A DNA stretch of 64,000 nt from Verpa conica (Eukaryota > Ascomycota > Pezizomycetes > Pezizales > Morchellaceae). Positions 44,762 to 58,351 of the stretch are shown here, one piece after another. Both the position numbers and the translations under genes were made by a program. The stretch is from assembly GCA_033030425.1 (NCBI GenBank), contig JAUFSD010000002.1, positions 248,001 to 312,000 of the forward strand, written 5' to 3'. Positions within the stretch are counted from its first letter, which is position 1. Each line of letters begins with the position of its first letter. The notes below the pieces were generated by a model. That model made no database searches. It worked only from the letters and a program-made list of their open reading frames with translations, and was not told the DNA's origin.

Positions 44762-47700
44762 CTAAGGGCCAACTGCACTCAAGCCACCTCCAGTAATACT
44801 TGCCTTCTTCACCAGTTCATCTACAGCTCTAACCAGTTCGCCTACAACCTTTACACCCGCCGCCGCCCCAATCTTCAGAGCTTCCCACTCCCCTTCTATT
44901 TCACCTGCCCAAAGTGGCTTCAACATATCCGCCTTCATCCTCCCCTCACCTCCCCTCACTCCACGCTCGCTCTCAGCGCCAGAGACAGCAGCATCCTGGA
45001 CATACCAGAATAGCATGCTCTTCCTACAGCGTAGCCTCCAATCGAGTACGACACCCAATGAACGATACTCAAGTCTGAACCAGTCCACATTACGCGGGAG
45101 GATAAACAGCGCATCGTCCCCTCCACCTGGAGACGTACCCGGAGGATGTGCTTCAATCTCCTCGAACGCAAGAAGCAGCGGTAATGTAACGGTCAAAGCC
45201 ATCACCACAATCTCAAGACCAGATGTATTCAACTCGTTCTCAAGGAAGTGTTTAATCCTAGTATGAGGGCTTTTCACTGGTAAATGTAGTCTCATCTTCG
45301 TCTTCCCTGTGAGTTCCTCACCGTCCTCCGCGTCCCCGCCGAAGGATACCTCTGCAGTACTATTGGCATCATTCGCGTACCTGAACCCGATCCTGCCTAA
45401 ACTCACATGTAGACATGGAAGTTGGAATCTACGAATAACAGCCACGAATTTGATTAGTGTTTCGATCCTTTGTAGCTTCTCAACAAGCTGGTCTATTATG
45501 GTTTCCCCAACCGGTACCGTGAATCGTATCGCGTATGATCCAGTCTGAGGGTGGAAAGACACGTCGCTATCTGCGCTCGCGATATCTCTACCTACGACTC
45601 CGAGCTGTGTCATCGCTTCGGCGGTCCTCCCACACACGGTCAACGTACAAGCACCGTCATCCGCAAGTGCTTGGAAGGTTAATCTCAGCGCGTCGATACC
45701 CCATGTTGCCTTTGGTATAAGTGACGAGAAACGGATATAAAGATCTGGGACTGAGAGTTTCGCATCTGCAGTTTTGGATGGCTTGAATTGGTGTTGTACG
45801 TGACGTGTAGTGAGGTCCTGGGCAGTGACGTTAAGGGTTATGATAGCGGCCGCCATCTTTTCGAGATTGGTGAGGAAGGCGTAGGTTACGTTTAGGGTAT
45901 TTACGATCGGGATTGGAATGGCAGTAGACATAGTCCATTGTTGAGGTGCTTCGTGTCTATCATTAGGGTTAGCTCGCCCATCTTCACCATCTCTCACTCA
46001 CCACCAGCGATAAGGAGATACTCACATCTTGCTAACATAAAATTTCTCTCCACTATCCCCCAAAACAACAGTGATAACCCACTCACGGTGCCACCCTTTC
46101 CTCCTCATAAATGTCATATACCAAGTTGTCAATGGGAAAAACTGCTTCAATTCCTCCTTCCTCACACTAACCATCTTCAATATCTCCCATCCCATGGAGC
46201 GGGCCCTACTTTCTATCTCCTCCTGCATAACAACAAACTTCAACCTCACCAACAAATCGTTCACCATTTCCGGCTGCTGGTTCATCCTCGCTTCAGCATT
46301 CGTCGACATGACTGCTGGCCTCTGGAGCGCAAACCGTCCAGTGATAGGCTCAATCAACACCTTTATCGAGCGCGAAGGAGTAAGCTTCAACTTCAACGAA
46401 CTATTAAATGAATCCGTCGGATGCGTATTTAGCACCATCGAACTCGGCGGAAACATTGGCGACGGCAAAAATTTATCTCTAATCCTCGTCAATATCCACC
46501 TCGTATGCAAGGCCACCACCGTCTTAACCAAACCCTCCGCTGACAACACCGCTACATCTAGCGGAACCTCGCAATCCTTCACCTCCTTCCCCTCCCTCAT
46601 CCATCGAACCCCCAGTCTACTCGGTCTCCCTGCAATGCCACGCTTAACGCCTACTTCGATCCATGATTTGCCCTCGCCGGCTCGCGTCGTCCAGTATTGT
46701 ATCACGAGGGTACGTTTGATTTGCTGTACTCGGAGGTTCTCTGTCCAGCGCCCTTGGAGCATCTCTTGCGCTTGTCGCATGAGGATGCCAATCTTGTGGG
46801 TGAGGCAGAAATCATGTAGAAAGTCGTGGATGCCTTCTAGACCTTTTGTCTTTAGTACTGTATTTCCACGAGCTTCAATCTCTGCTTTAAGTGTCTGAGG
46901 GAAAGGTGCTTTTGCTGCTGGCTCGAATAGTAGGCGAAAGTCAATGAGATATAGCTGCGAAGTGGGATCTTCGCTGCCGATTGACATGTCGACTTCGAAC
47001 TCGTGCTCCACGGTAAATGTAGCACGGCCGGAGGAGATGGTGTAGGTTTTAAAGTGAGGTGGTGGCCGTGAGTATAGAGAGAAACGGAGGGAGAGAAGTG
47101 TGTTGATGTTGGAGAGAGTTTTCAGGATAGCTGTAGAGGTGAGAGGAGGAGGAGGAACGTAACGACGGGTCATTGAAGTTGTAGCAACGCCAGTGGAGAG
47201 GACCTGAACAGCTGTGTCGAGATCGGGATTAGGAACCCTAGGTGGAGTTAATATCTCGATAATAGTGTCCCCGGAGCAATTTCAGAGCTCAGGTCCAAAA
47301 TTGACTCTCGAGATCCCTCAAGACTGCCCAAAGTGACTGCACATACCTCGCAAAAGTCATCTTCCGCCTCACCTCATAGAGGTTCCAAACAACCTTATGA
47401 AACACCTCTTGCCTGCTATCCAAAAACGCCTTTAGATCGATAACCTCGCTCACGGCACCCGCATTCTTTGCCCACATCACCAAGACCAGCACCTTGATGA
47501 ACTGCTTCCGTGTATCCTGCATATGCTCTATTATCCTCAGCTTCTTGTCTCCATCGCTCTGCCCGCTGCTCTGGAGCGAGTCTATCAGCTCCCCGAGCTT
47601 GTTGTGAGAATGCTGCACCAGGCGACTGATGAGCAGAGACAACGGTATGAAACCTATTGTTATGTGCGGCAGCGGGGGAGCCCGGAGCTCGAGAGTAGTG

Positions 47701-47771
47701 GTCTTGAGAGCATCAGGCTTGACGGGCTTGAGAGCGATATCATCGGCAGAGGGAGTCATGGCCTGAGGCAT
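44762..47771 (-). CDS. MED14: Mediator complex subunit 14 (Rgr1)
   Basis: Three exons in coding order: 47771-47347, 47237-46026 and 45992-44762; phases close to give 955 aa. Joining exons 1 and 2 restores KMTFARVPNPDLDTAVQVLS, the conserved Med14 block. Upstream, TIGFIPLSLLISRLVQHSHN is the typical first repeat, and YVPPPPLTSTAILKTLSNIN with a run like LLSLRFSLYSRPPPHFKTY follows. SQLYLIDFRLLF, LVIQYW and YAFLTNLEKMAAAIITL are further family signatures. Med14 is the backbone joining head, middle and tail of Mediator, which bridges activators to RNA polymerase II. The third junction (near VSKIDGEDG) uses a less certain acceptor. Fungal Med14 proteins are often a little longer (about 1000-1100 aa). 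Confidence 0.92.
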
Positions 47772-50700
47772 AGTTGCTGTTTTTTGTTCCGCCCACCACG
47801 GATGGGGGGGTTGGAGGCCGTGAATTCGTGAGAAGAGAGCGCGCTGTAGTGTCGCTTGTTGACTAGTTGTTTTCCCGGCTGTGTACTAAAAATGGAAATG
47901 AGGAAAGGGAAAGGAAAGAGAAGGGGAAAAGAAAAAAAAGAGAGACAGTCCCTCCTTCGCTTCGTTGGCCACAAATCAGAGCAACACGCTAGAGGCTAGA
48001 CGGTGGTTGGTCAGCGAGTGAGAAGATCGCGTGTAGAGCTCGGGGGGGTTGGCCGTGACTCGAGCTACAGCGAATGGTACAGGGTGTTCGCACAGTTTGT
48101 TTGTGTCGAGTGGACGAGGAGTGACGGCGAGGTGATCGCGGTGTTGACGGTGATGGTGATGATGGCGACAGCAACGGTGATGGGATTAGACTTTTTCGGG
48201 CGGGTGTGTAATGTGTAGGGTGTAATGCAGTTCGGGGAGGGGGCTCTGGCGGCGTATCGCGTCTGGGGGCTCTTCGAAGGCAACCGACAGCAGATATCGT
48301 CAGGCACTCAATGCCTATCTGGGTACTTCCTCTGAGCTTATCCTTCAACTGCCCCGTATCGTTGCAGTGAACGTCTGTCGACCGCAGCAGCAGCAACCGG
48401 GCGGTAAGAAAAGGAATTGGCTGGTGAACCCTATGCCAAGGCCTCGGTGCAGCCGAGAAGGGTGCTAGCCTTCCTTGGCCAGGTGGGTCACGGGTGGTCA
48501 CTCACACCAAACAAAGAATGGCATGATGGGTACATATGTAGAGTGCATAGTATTGAGAAGTCTCTCCACCACGGACCACGATATACTATGTGCCATTGTG
48601 TTTATATATAGTGGTTCTTCACGTCCCCCTAGGAACCTCCTTCTTAACGCCACCTCTCGGAAAACCTTTACAACATACACATTCCCTTACAATCGCGTTA
48701 CAAAGGCACTACATCTCGGTATGAATTTAACCATCCATGATACCACGTCTACTCATGTTATTTCTACTCAGGGTTACACCCATCCTTTTATTTATCCATC
48801 TACTTATATCCATGATGCCTATTTGAGCATCATATATTCCTTCCTCGCTGAAACCTAACTAAACGCAAACCATATAACAGAAGGACTTTCCAGTGATTCT
48901 CATATATGGAAGGGCCAAGAGTACTAGTATTGATTAATATACTTCCTCATCCCCAAGAGCCATGACAGAATCTGGCTAGAACTTGCACCAGGCCCGCCTA
49001 CTAACCCCCCGACTATCTAACCAGTACCAGTTATTCAGGACATATCTCCAAAGCATAAATGCTACAACACCACACAGGACTGTTCAAGTGTTATAAGCAA
49101 ACCTTGTTTTTATTACCTTGCTTCCCAAATATCATACACGCATATTACTATTCATTCTACCGGTATAACGCTGGTTTGCATTGGGACTTCGGCGGAAGAG
49201 GTATTCTCTTCAAACACCGCCTTTATATATTGCTTCAGGGCGTATGTCTATCAAGCGGTGTCACTCTCTTTGATTTTAATTATGACTTACATCTACACAC
49301 TCAAATAAGCTGAGCCTACATGGGCTTACCAAACCTAACCCATTAGAAGGCCTGGCTCTATAATACAATCAGATATATTTGGGAGTGATAACAAGGAAAG
49401 TTCAAAAGGAAGATCGAATGTTATTATTACATTGCCTATCAACTCCCTAATAAAACATGGACCACCCTATAAATATACTAAATACCTACCACTGAGATTA
49501 GTGTCAGTCACAGTCTTTTATGGTAACCCCATTCTCATTTATGTCAACTTTCAAACTTTACATCGCCGATATCGAAGGACGAATCCTCTGTTTAGATGGA
49601 GAGACAAATAATTACCCTTTAAGTAGGTGTTGAGTGATGTTGTTACAGAATAAGTTAATAACTTCAGAGGTGGAAACCAAAGCTGCTATATTCTCGAATG
49701 TATGTATCCCCCCCCCGCACCGAGAGTGTAGTGGTGTAGATTCCCAGGAACTACATAATTCCTGCGTACCTTTGGTTCTAAATCCTTGAGATTCACTATA
49801 TTCCGAGAGCGACAATCTCATAAGCATGGACACACCAGTATAAAAGGAGGAAAGGTTAATCCAAGACAAATAATAGGTCTAGGAATATAATAAAGGTTTA
49901 AAGAGGCTAAGGAATTTCTCTTTGAATTAGAGTCATCTCACTTCTCGTTCTTCGTTTCACCAATATTATCAATCGCTCAACTCTGTCTCCGCTACTCATT
50001 TTTTCTAAGTGACACCGTACTACGTAGTAAGAGCACATAAGCGAGATTAGTCAGAAAAAAGCGACTTATTACATGATGAGATTCGCTAAGATTATATCCT
50101 CTAGGGGATATGTATGTACGGGAGTTTAGGCAATTATCGATATAGACTCTAATAGTTCATGTCTAATTAAATACCTTCTTATGGCACTGGGGATTCTCAG
50201 TCCCTAATGATTACGGTAGCTGCGCGAGTAGGCTGGACTTCTTTTTAATTATGAAATTTTTGTCTAAGTGTCCTTATGCTAAAGTACTTTCGAAAGTTAA
50301 AATTCCTGTCTAAAAAAGTGTCAGGCAATGATAATTTACGACCTTCATTGACTAGTTTAGGTATTGTCTAGCTATTACACGGCTATTGATATGTTTACTT
50401 CCTCATGCCCCTCATATGACATTACCCTGTGCTAATGACTAATGTTACAAGTATCAAGTTATCTTGTATCAACGAAGAAGCTATCAGGCGATTCAGATTA
50501 CGTATTATGTCATTCAAGCATCATATATTGCACCGTATAAGTATTGAGTTATGATAACAGTACTGTGTCTTTTTTGTTATAGTGTAGTAAAGAAGGCCTG
50601 GTTTTGCTTTTAAAGAAGCATCAAACCGTGTAAAATTACCAACTTCCACTTGTTTAATAATTAGTTACCCTCGTAGCTGCTATTAAGTGGTTGAATACTT

Positions 50701-53167
50701 ATCTACTGATATCAAGGCCTTAAAGTACCTTTGTCTATAGTTACTTAGAGGGATTCATACCTACGGCATGTTTCTCCTCTAAAATTTCATTCTTTATATT
50801 ATTCAGTTAATTTACCTCTATCATCCACGATATATCTTTTTCTTTGCTGTAAAGAGATGCCTCTAAGCTTTCTAGGTAACAAGCTGAATACCATGTGTAC
50901 TACAACCCTGAAAGCTCACTTTCCTTTAGTCCTTGAAGCCCTTATTCTAGTATCTATGGGACCCCTTGCCCTCAAAAATGACATCTATTGGAGCTCCTGA
51001 ATAGGCCACCCATAAAGAAGTGCTACCAAGGAACTGCCTTCAGTCCAATATTAATGCTGGTTCTGTTAACGAACAAAAATACCTAGGCCCATAGAAGAAC
51101 TGATATTATCCTAGAATCGAGGACATCTAGGATACCATGAATTGATAGGGTGCGTAAGAGCGTTCGTGGCCACTCTCCTTAGGTTCACTGGTATCTAAGA
51201 AGAGACTTCAAAGTTCCGTAAGCATGTGTGTAGGTGGGTTTGGTATAGCGTTTTTAGGCAGAAGTAACTTATCGAAATTTCAATTTTCATATCACCTCTT
51301 GCTTAGTGAAGTGATTATGATCGCCTAATGAACTCTGAACTCTGTTAGTATTCTTATTAAAGGTTTGCTTGGATTCGTGAAGTATACTTAAGTGAGATTT
51401 GATAAAAGAGTATTATAATTCATGAAACTAGACTCTTTAATTGCTTATAAGTTAATGGTACGACTTCGTTATGTCTAATTGCTCCTATCTCAAAAAGAAA
51501 CTACCAATATTTCTCTAGGATCTCAACGTATTGACTAGAGGAATGTATATATCTTTACTTTCGGTCAGTATAAACTGTTATCTTCATTAAATTGCGTATA
51601 GCTTAAATTTATTCTCATAATCGGGGCAAGGTCCCTAATAGACATTGCGTACTAGGTTTTTTGTCTCGTTTATAGAATCAAGATTTTCATTGAAGTCACT
51701 AGAAGCTTTCTGCTTGAATAATTGTGTATTCCCATTCTGCGCTGGTAGATTTAGTACGTGAGTTGGGGCCCTACGTAAAATCCTCAGGTTTTTGATCCTA
51801 GGTACTACTGACTCCTAAAGCCGCGGGAATTGGTCCTCAATGAGTAGTATCTGGCTTTAGACAGCAAGAAATACAATCAGAACTAGTTCAAAAATAATCA
51901 GCTGAATCACTCACGAAATTTTTTTCTGCTACCCACTCAAGTGATGGTCGGCCGTAGTGCAGTTTGAACCTCATGCTTCTACAGCACACTTTCGATGGTG
52001 AATAGCCTCCTAGAAATAAATCTGACATAGTAGTATCTAGATAGGGCTTAGTTGACTAATGAACTCTAAAAATTAACTGAGCGAATGAATGTATGTTTTT
52101 TTGGTTGAGGACTCAGACGTTATGCGCTGTATGTAGGTAACTACCTCAATTCTAGCTGCGTGCAACAGTGGTTGACCCAACTACATGCCACTTTTACCAC
52201 TTTTCTAACTCTTAATGGATGTTATTTAGCTGTAGGAGCTTCTATGCGTATAATATAAGGGAATTAGGAACTAATAGATTCCTTGGGTGATTGTTGGATA
52301 ATTTACAGAGAAGACAGGGTAAAGATTCTAGCCATGCATCTATACCGTGTTGTCGGTCATGCAGTGTCGCCCATGAACCCGGAGACTGCTTCATGAGGCA
52401 CTGATCATGTACTTTTGTAAATTGACCTAGTTAATCATTATATTGATATTCAGAGCTCATCCCAAAAATAGTACTGTATAAGGTTAAGACCGATTCCAAC
52501 ATTTTTCGCACTTAGTATTCTTAAAATGTCATGTTTCCCTGTCTGTTTGGTGTAATGACTAGGGATAGCCATTGATTTCGAAGCTTTCTGAGTGCATAGT
52601 TGCTCTAATCCTTCCTTAATTAGATTATATCGTATTTATTCCAACAGTGGTGACCAAGAATATGTTGGTTTAAAGTCTCATGAATATAATCGGTAACCAA
52701 TTCGTGCCTGTTAAAAGTCGTTTCTATAGTATAATCAACATAGACCCGAACGTAGATTCAAACGAGGTTGTGATGTACCAGCTAGCACTACTCCTCTGAG
52801 ACTAGAGAATAGAAGCAAACAGGGTTAAGTTAAGATGGTGTATCTCCAACAAACACGAGATTAAAAGTACCACTCACTCTCCGTCAAACTAAGCCAAAGA
52901 GCTTTAATACTTATCTATAATAACAAAGCTTTTACCCTAGAGGGTATTTTCAGAATCTCTCTTAGTGTTGATGAGTATTGGTGTAAGTTTTGGTTTTTGA
53001 ATGGGGGGAGACGAAGGAAGACGTGAGGTTCAGTCCTCCAATAACGACACGGAAGGTACCGAATGACAGCCCATGACGCACTTGAGCCTCATCCTTATCC
53101 TTGGCGCGTCAACGCCAACTCGCGTTCTCCCACCGCCAACAAGTTTAGACCGCTAGAATCCGCAACA
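47772..53167. other. 5.4-kb gene desert
   Basis: From 47772 to about 48500 the DNA is G+C-richer and holds low-complexity ORFs (Pro/Ser/Arg-rich on the minus strand) that I read as promoter and leader of MED14. From about 48900 to 52950 it is AT-rich with no ORF of coding character, no recognisable transposon protein and no obvious terminal repeat. A short C-run lies at 49708-49716. Decayed repeats altered by mutation are possible but cannot be shown by eye. Confidence 0.55.
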
Positions 53168-54943
53168 ATGGCTGCTAAAATGTATATTCTTCCCTAATTC
53201 CAATCTCATTGACTCCACTGACGCAAATATAGCCTCGTAATCGGTGCCACAAATGGCCGCTTCATGGAAGCATTCGCAAAAGTCACAGCTCTACATACAA
53301 AAAACAACTTCTCTCTTGCTCTCCTCATCGGGGACCTATTCTCCGCACCAACGTCCCTCACCTCCCCTACAGACGATGAAACTGTCCAGCAGTTGCTCCG
53401 TGGCGAGATCAAAGTTCCCCTCCCGACCTACTTCGGACTCGGAAAACATTCGCTCCCTACAAGTGTAAGAGAGAAGATCGCATCCTCTGGTGAGGTCTGC
53501 GAGAACCTCTTCTTCCTGGGCAAGAAAACAGTCCTCAACACTTCCGAAGGCATACGTATTGTAGCCCTAGGTGGAAGACTAGACCCAAATATAGTAACAG
53601 GAGGCAAGCCCGAGGAGAGTGAAGCAGATGAACTTCCTTTCTACTCGGCCCAGGATGCAAAGGGTCTTAAAGGTGCTAATACTGCTGATATCCTATTGAC
53701 CTACGAGTGGCCGGCGGATATTGCTAAGAATAGCGCGCTCCCGGGTGCTTTGGAGGGAAACTCGACGATTGCGGAACTGGCGGCGGCAATTAGGCCACGG
53801 TATCATTTCGCGTCTGCGGGGGTGGCGTTCTGGGAGCGGGAGCCGTATAGGAATAGTATGAAGGGAGGCGAAGGACAAGGAGATTTGAGGATTACTAGAT
53901 TCTTGGGAGTAGGGGATTGGGGGAATGAGGCAAAAGCGAAGAGTTTATATGCGTTTTCTATCAAACCGAAGGATACGACTCCTGCTGCCGTGCCAGTTAA
54001 CGCCACTGGGTGTCCATATAGATTCGATCGGGGAAAGAAGAGGACAGCTGGGGAGGCAGATGGGGGTGGGTCTTTCTTCTGGGGTGAACATATTCGAGAT
54101 GAGCGCGGTGGGAAAAGAGGGAGAGGAGGTCATGGGAAAGGGAGGGGAAGAGAGGCGAGACCACCACCTGGACGTATGATATCCAACTCTACTAGAATTG
54201 GGCTCCACTAACTAGCTGACTGTAGCCGAAAATTGCTTTTTCTGCCTTTCCTATCCACAACTCGAGAAACACCTTATCGTCTCGATCGGTAACGAAGCCT
54301 ACCTAACCACCGCTAAAGGCCCCCTTACCAACCCCACTCACAATCCTCCTACTCTCCCATTTTCATCGCACATTCTTATCATCCCGCTTACACATACGCC
54401 TACATTGTCCCTCATCGATGATATAGAATCGAAGGATAATACACTAAAGGAGATGACAATGTATAAGGAGTCACTCGAGAAAATGCTAAAACCGCGCGGC
54501 TGTGGAGCTGTGACTTTTGAAGTTTCTAGAGCGGGGGGCGTTCATGGACATTGGCAGGTTGTGCCAGTTCCTTTAGAAAAACTGGGCGAAGTCGAAGCTG
54601 CCTTCAAGACAGAGGCAGAAGGAGATAAGCTCCAAGGCTTTGAAAAGCGTGAAGTCACTGAGGATGATGGTGACTTTTTCAGGGTGTGGGTTTCCGGGGA
54701 GGATGAGGCGCTGGTATGTCCATTGAGAGATGGAGAATACTTTGATCTACAATTTGGTGAGTTTATGTTCCAGTGGATAACTATGACCCTTGATACTAAT
54801 TTGAGCTAGGACGGAGAGTGCTGGCGAAGGTATTGGGGTTGAAGACGGTCCACTGGAAGGATTGTGTGTTGAGCTTGGAGGAGGAGACAAAGGATGCTGG
54901 GAAATTTAAGGAGGCTTTTAAGGAGTTTGATTTTAGTCTATAA
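53168..54943 (+). CDS. CWF19L1/Drn1 homologue, CwfJ family
   Basis: Four exons: 53168-53181, 53233-54173, 54226-54756 and 54810-54943; phases close to give 539 aa. Exon 1 is only 14 bp and, joined, gives MAAKILVIGATNGRFMEAFA. The N-terminal half resembles a metallophosphoesterase fold (LALLIGDLF, ALGGRLD, DILLTYEWP, PRYHFAS). It is followed by YRFDRGKKR, a Gly/Arg-rich patch (GGKRGRGGHGKGRGREA), then the CwfJ C-terminal domains: NCFFCLSYPQLEKHLIVSIG, SSHILIIPLTHTPTLSL (HIT-like), GHWQVVPVPLE and DFFRVWV. Yeast Drn1 binds the debranching enzyme Dbr1 and helps turn over intron lariats; the same nuclear role is inferred. A gene 0.7 kb downstream on the same strand is RTG2. Confidence 0.92.
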
Positions 54944-55610
54944 GTGGTTGAGTGGAAAATTGGGTATTAGACAAATAGCTAATGGGACCCTGGAGAAGGG
55001 ATTGTATTACTAAAGGTATCACCTCTAAAGGTGATGATGGCTTATTGTCTTTGTAGTACTTGTGTATTATTATGATATTTAGATGGGCGAGATTGCTGAT
55101 ATGACGACAGCCATAAAGCATCATTTAACTCTACAGGTGGCTCGATACTAAAAACCTGGCACCCTGTGGCACTGGGATTTATTCCATGGTTAGCATCACA
55201 TCGTGAGATCCGGTTCCAGTGAAACCTCCGACAGACAGCTGTACCTACATGAAACATGCCATTCAGATATTTCTTCCGTACTCCCACCGACTGCCATGTC
55301 TTTCTCCAGCAAAGAAACAGCTTCTCACCAAGCTAGAAATATTTCACATTTCAATATCTGTCGATCAACCTGCAGCCAAGAAATGCTTACGCGGGACGAT
55401 CATGACGGGGCCTGGTTGGACCCTTAATGCCAAGACCCACGTGATACTCGTCATCTGTCTCTCCTGGACCCCGCTCGTCCAAGGAAATCTCGGAATAGCA
55501 CCTGACCTTACATCACCTTAGCCTATCGCATCAACTCTGCATATAAACCGGTAGATCTGTCTGCTTTCATCACTAATTTCGATAAAAAACTACATCTAAA
55601 GATTAAAACA
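54944..55610. other. Intergenic, RTG2 promoter region
   Basis: The 5' part is the 3' flank of the Drn1 homologue. The 3' part holds a TATA-like element listed separately. ORFs at 55203-55521 in two frames overlap and have no family signal. Confidence 0.5.
55541..55547 (+). promoter_or_regulatory. TATA-like element upstream of RTG2
   Basis: The sequence atataaa lies 64-70 bp before the RTG2 start codon, a plausible TATA-box position for a short leader. Matches to such a short AT-rich word are common by chance. Confidence 0.35.
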
Positions 55611-57316
55611 ATGGAAATTACTGAAAACCCGCTGCTGAGGGGGTTGGTTGATATCGGCAGGTAAATTTCTCCTTCTCAGCTCTCTTCAGCTTCGAATTAA
55701 CTAACACCTACAATAATAGCAATGGCGTCCGTTTCTCCATCTCATCTCTACTACCTGCGACAGCTAGGATAATGCCTACGATCTTTCAAGATCGTGCCCC
55801 AATCTCCCTCTACGATGCTCAATTTACTGGCACTGTCAAATCACCTATCAGTGACGAAGTTATCACTGCTATCTTAACCTCTATGCGTCGCTTCTCCATA
55901 GTTTGTACCGAATATGGTGTCCCAACTACCAATATCCGTGTTGTCGCTACTGAGGCAACCCGTGAAGCACAGAATTCCCAGGAGTTTAGGGATCGCATCT
56001 ACCAAGCTACTGGTTGGACTGTTGAGCTGCTAAGCAAGGAGGATGAGGGCCGTATTGGTGCTGAGGGGGTTGCGAGCTCGTTTCATGAAGTTAACGGACT
56101 GGTAATGGATTTAGGTGGGGGAAGCACACAGCTCACGTGGATGATCTCCAAATATGGGAAGTCTCGCATGCCCATATCCGCTGTTTCACTGCCATATGGT
56201 GCAGCTGCGCTCACAAAACGTATTGAAACCGCCATCAACATCCTTGCGGTCAACGCACTCAAGGAGGAAATGAAGGCCCGTCTCTCTGACGCCTTTGAAT
56301 CCCTCAATGTCCCAAAGGAACTAGCTGAGTTCGCAGACGATGAAGGCGGCTATACACTTTACCTTTCCGGCGGTGGCTTCCGCGGCTTCGGGTTCTTGTT
56401 GTTGGAGCAACACCCGATCCAGCCATACCCTGTACCGATTATCAATGGGTTCAAAGCACCGGGAAGTGCGTTCCATAATCTCGCCGACTTCCATATTGCC
56501 TCCGAGACTACTAGACACCTCGACGAAAAGTTCCGCATCTCTGAGCGTCGTGCGCGTCAAGTTCCGGCCGTTGCATTCCTTATCAATACACTAATGGAGA
56601 CTCTTCCTTTTATTAAAACAGTGATCTTCTGTCAAGGTGGGGTCCGTGAGGGTGCACTCTACGAAAATCTCCCTGTAGAAATTCGAACTCAGAATCCCCT
56701 CATCGTCGCGACATCACCGTACGCACCGCGCGATACAAAGAAGATTTGTACGCTACTGAACTACGCTCTTCCAAGATCTACACCTTATATATTCCGCAGT
56801 GAGGTTGTGCCGGCACTCGCGAATATGATTACCTACCACTCCAACGTTCCTAAAGAATCACGCCCCCCAAGTGGGTTGCACTCGACCACTACTGGTATTC
56901 TTGCCTCTGCACATGGTCTGACACACGAAACTCGCTCTCTCCTTGGCCTTGCGCTGTGCGAGCGCTGGGGTGGTGAGGTGAGTGACTCCAGTTTTAAAAC
57001 CCGTCTCGAGGACCTTGTTGGGCCGGAGCTAGCATACTGGTCCCGCTACTGTGGTGCAGTTGCTGGTGTAGTGGGTGATGTGTATCCAGCAGGGGTAATC
57101 ACAGAGGAGAAAATTCGTTTTTTCGCTCAGGATGAGAGTGCGGGCAGTGGGGCATCTGTGATTTTGAAGGTGCAGACAAGGGAGGGGGATGCGAGCTGCG
57201 AAGCAATTATGGTCCAAAAAGGCATTGAGGGGCTTGGGAAGATAGGAAAGAAGAAGAAGTGTAGGGAAGGATATAGGAGGAAAGTTGCGGTTGTTTGGTT
57301 GAGAGATTTAGAATAA
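55611..57316 (+). CDS. RTG2: Retrograde regulation protein 2, Ppx/GppA family
   Basis: Two exons: 55611-55660 and 55720-57316; phases close to give 548 aa. The junction rebuilds LVDIGSNGVRFSIS, the first phosphate-binding loop of the Ppx/GppA (ASKHA) fold. The second loop is VMDLGGGSTQLTW (about 145-157). Other signatures are RVVATEATREAQNS, LLSKEDEGRIGAEGV, YLSGGGFRGFG and the CQGGVREGALYENL block typical of fungal Rtg2. Yeast Rtg2 senses mitochondrial dysfunction and releases the Rtg1/Rtg3 transcription factors; it also joins the SLIK chromatin complex. Whether this copy hydrolyses polyphosphate or (p)ppGpp cannot be told. The C-terminus ends with a basic Lys run. Confidence 0.93.
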
Positions 57317-58351
57317 TTGGAGTTTGGCTTGGGGCGTGAAAGTTATACCGGTATAAGCGTAGGCGTTGCTTTTTCTTTATTTCTCTAGCGGGTATAGCGT
57401 GCTTTATGGCTGTAGGTTCTTTTCTTAGTTTCGGGTACTGCTCTACCAGTTGTTGTTCATTTCAGGACATCAATAATCCTTAAATTTACATGATTCTTTG
57501 CGCTTTGTGTAATGTCGGGATGTGGCTCAATAGGTGAATGAATGAATGAATTTATCATTCAAGTACATTGGCTCAATAGGTGATTAGCGGCGAGTGATGG
57601 CATATGATGGTGATTTCGCAAGATTGTGTAGTATTAGCCTACTTTATCTTTAAACATATAGTATTTGGTTTTTTTGAGGTTTAACTCCTTACTCTGGGAT
57701 TCAACTGCATAGCGCCTTATGGGAAACTAATACTTTCTAAATCGTTCCTAATGAAGTGATAGAACCAGAGTAGAATACCCATTGCTTCTAGGGAGCCTAA
57801 CAATAGCACAAAAAACTAAAACATTAGTATTATTAGAAGGAATATCTCTCAAAGTTCTAGACACCCTAGAGCAGTTAGTACAGGTGCAGTTGCTAGTAGA
57901 AAGGCTATGGCCCCTACTACGTCAGTTTTTGGCTGTCGGTATACACTAAATAAGCTACAGACTTTAATAATTGCGCTTGTGTTTATAGACCTAGCATTCA
58001 TTTACCAAAGGTGCGGTAGAAGCACTAGATTATATAATTCTTACCCCCCCCCCCAATTCCAAATAGAATGCCCAAATCACTACAAATCACTGAAGAAGAC
58101 TTCTATTAATAAATCCTAAGACCAAGATAATATTCTAGTGATACAAAACACCTTTCCAAAGGGTGTTTAGGATGAATACTATACGCAAACTCACAGTTAG
58201 ACTGGTATATATTGACTACACTGCCCCTGTACCACCACCACACACACTCTCTAGTTCCACAGTACATTACACACACAACTAGCTTCCGCACCGTCCACAC
58301 CACAACATCGACTATTATTCTCACTAATAAGAATACATATAACAACGAGAA
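57317..58351. other. Intergenic
   Basis: No supported gene. A gaat microsatellite lies at about 57534-57552 and a run of 11 C at 58044-58054. The ORF at 57907-58119 reads through that run and looks spurious. Confidence 0.5.

Noticed and set aside
47289..47346. Continuation of MED14 exon 1 (YVQSLWAVLR) to a stop
   Set aside because: This part is intron; a donor at 47346 joins to VPNPDLDTA, the conserved Med14 block.
47989..48501. 170-codon Pro/Ser/Arg-rich ORF on the minus strand
   Set aside because: Low-complexity translation of G+C-rich leader/promoter DNA upstream of MED14; no domain.
54945..55521. ORFs in several frames between the Drn1 homologue and RTG2
   Set aside because: They overlap each other and contain no recognisable motif; the region fits a promoter better.
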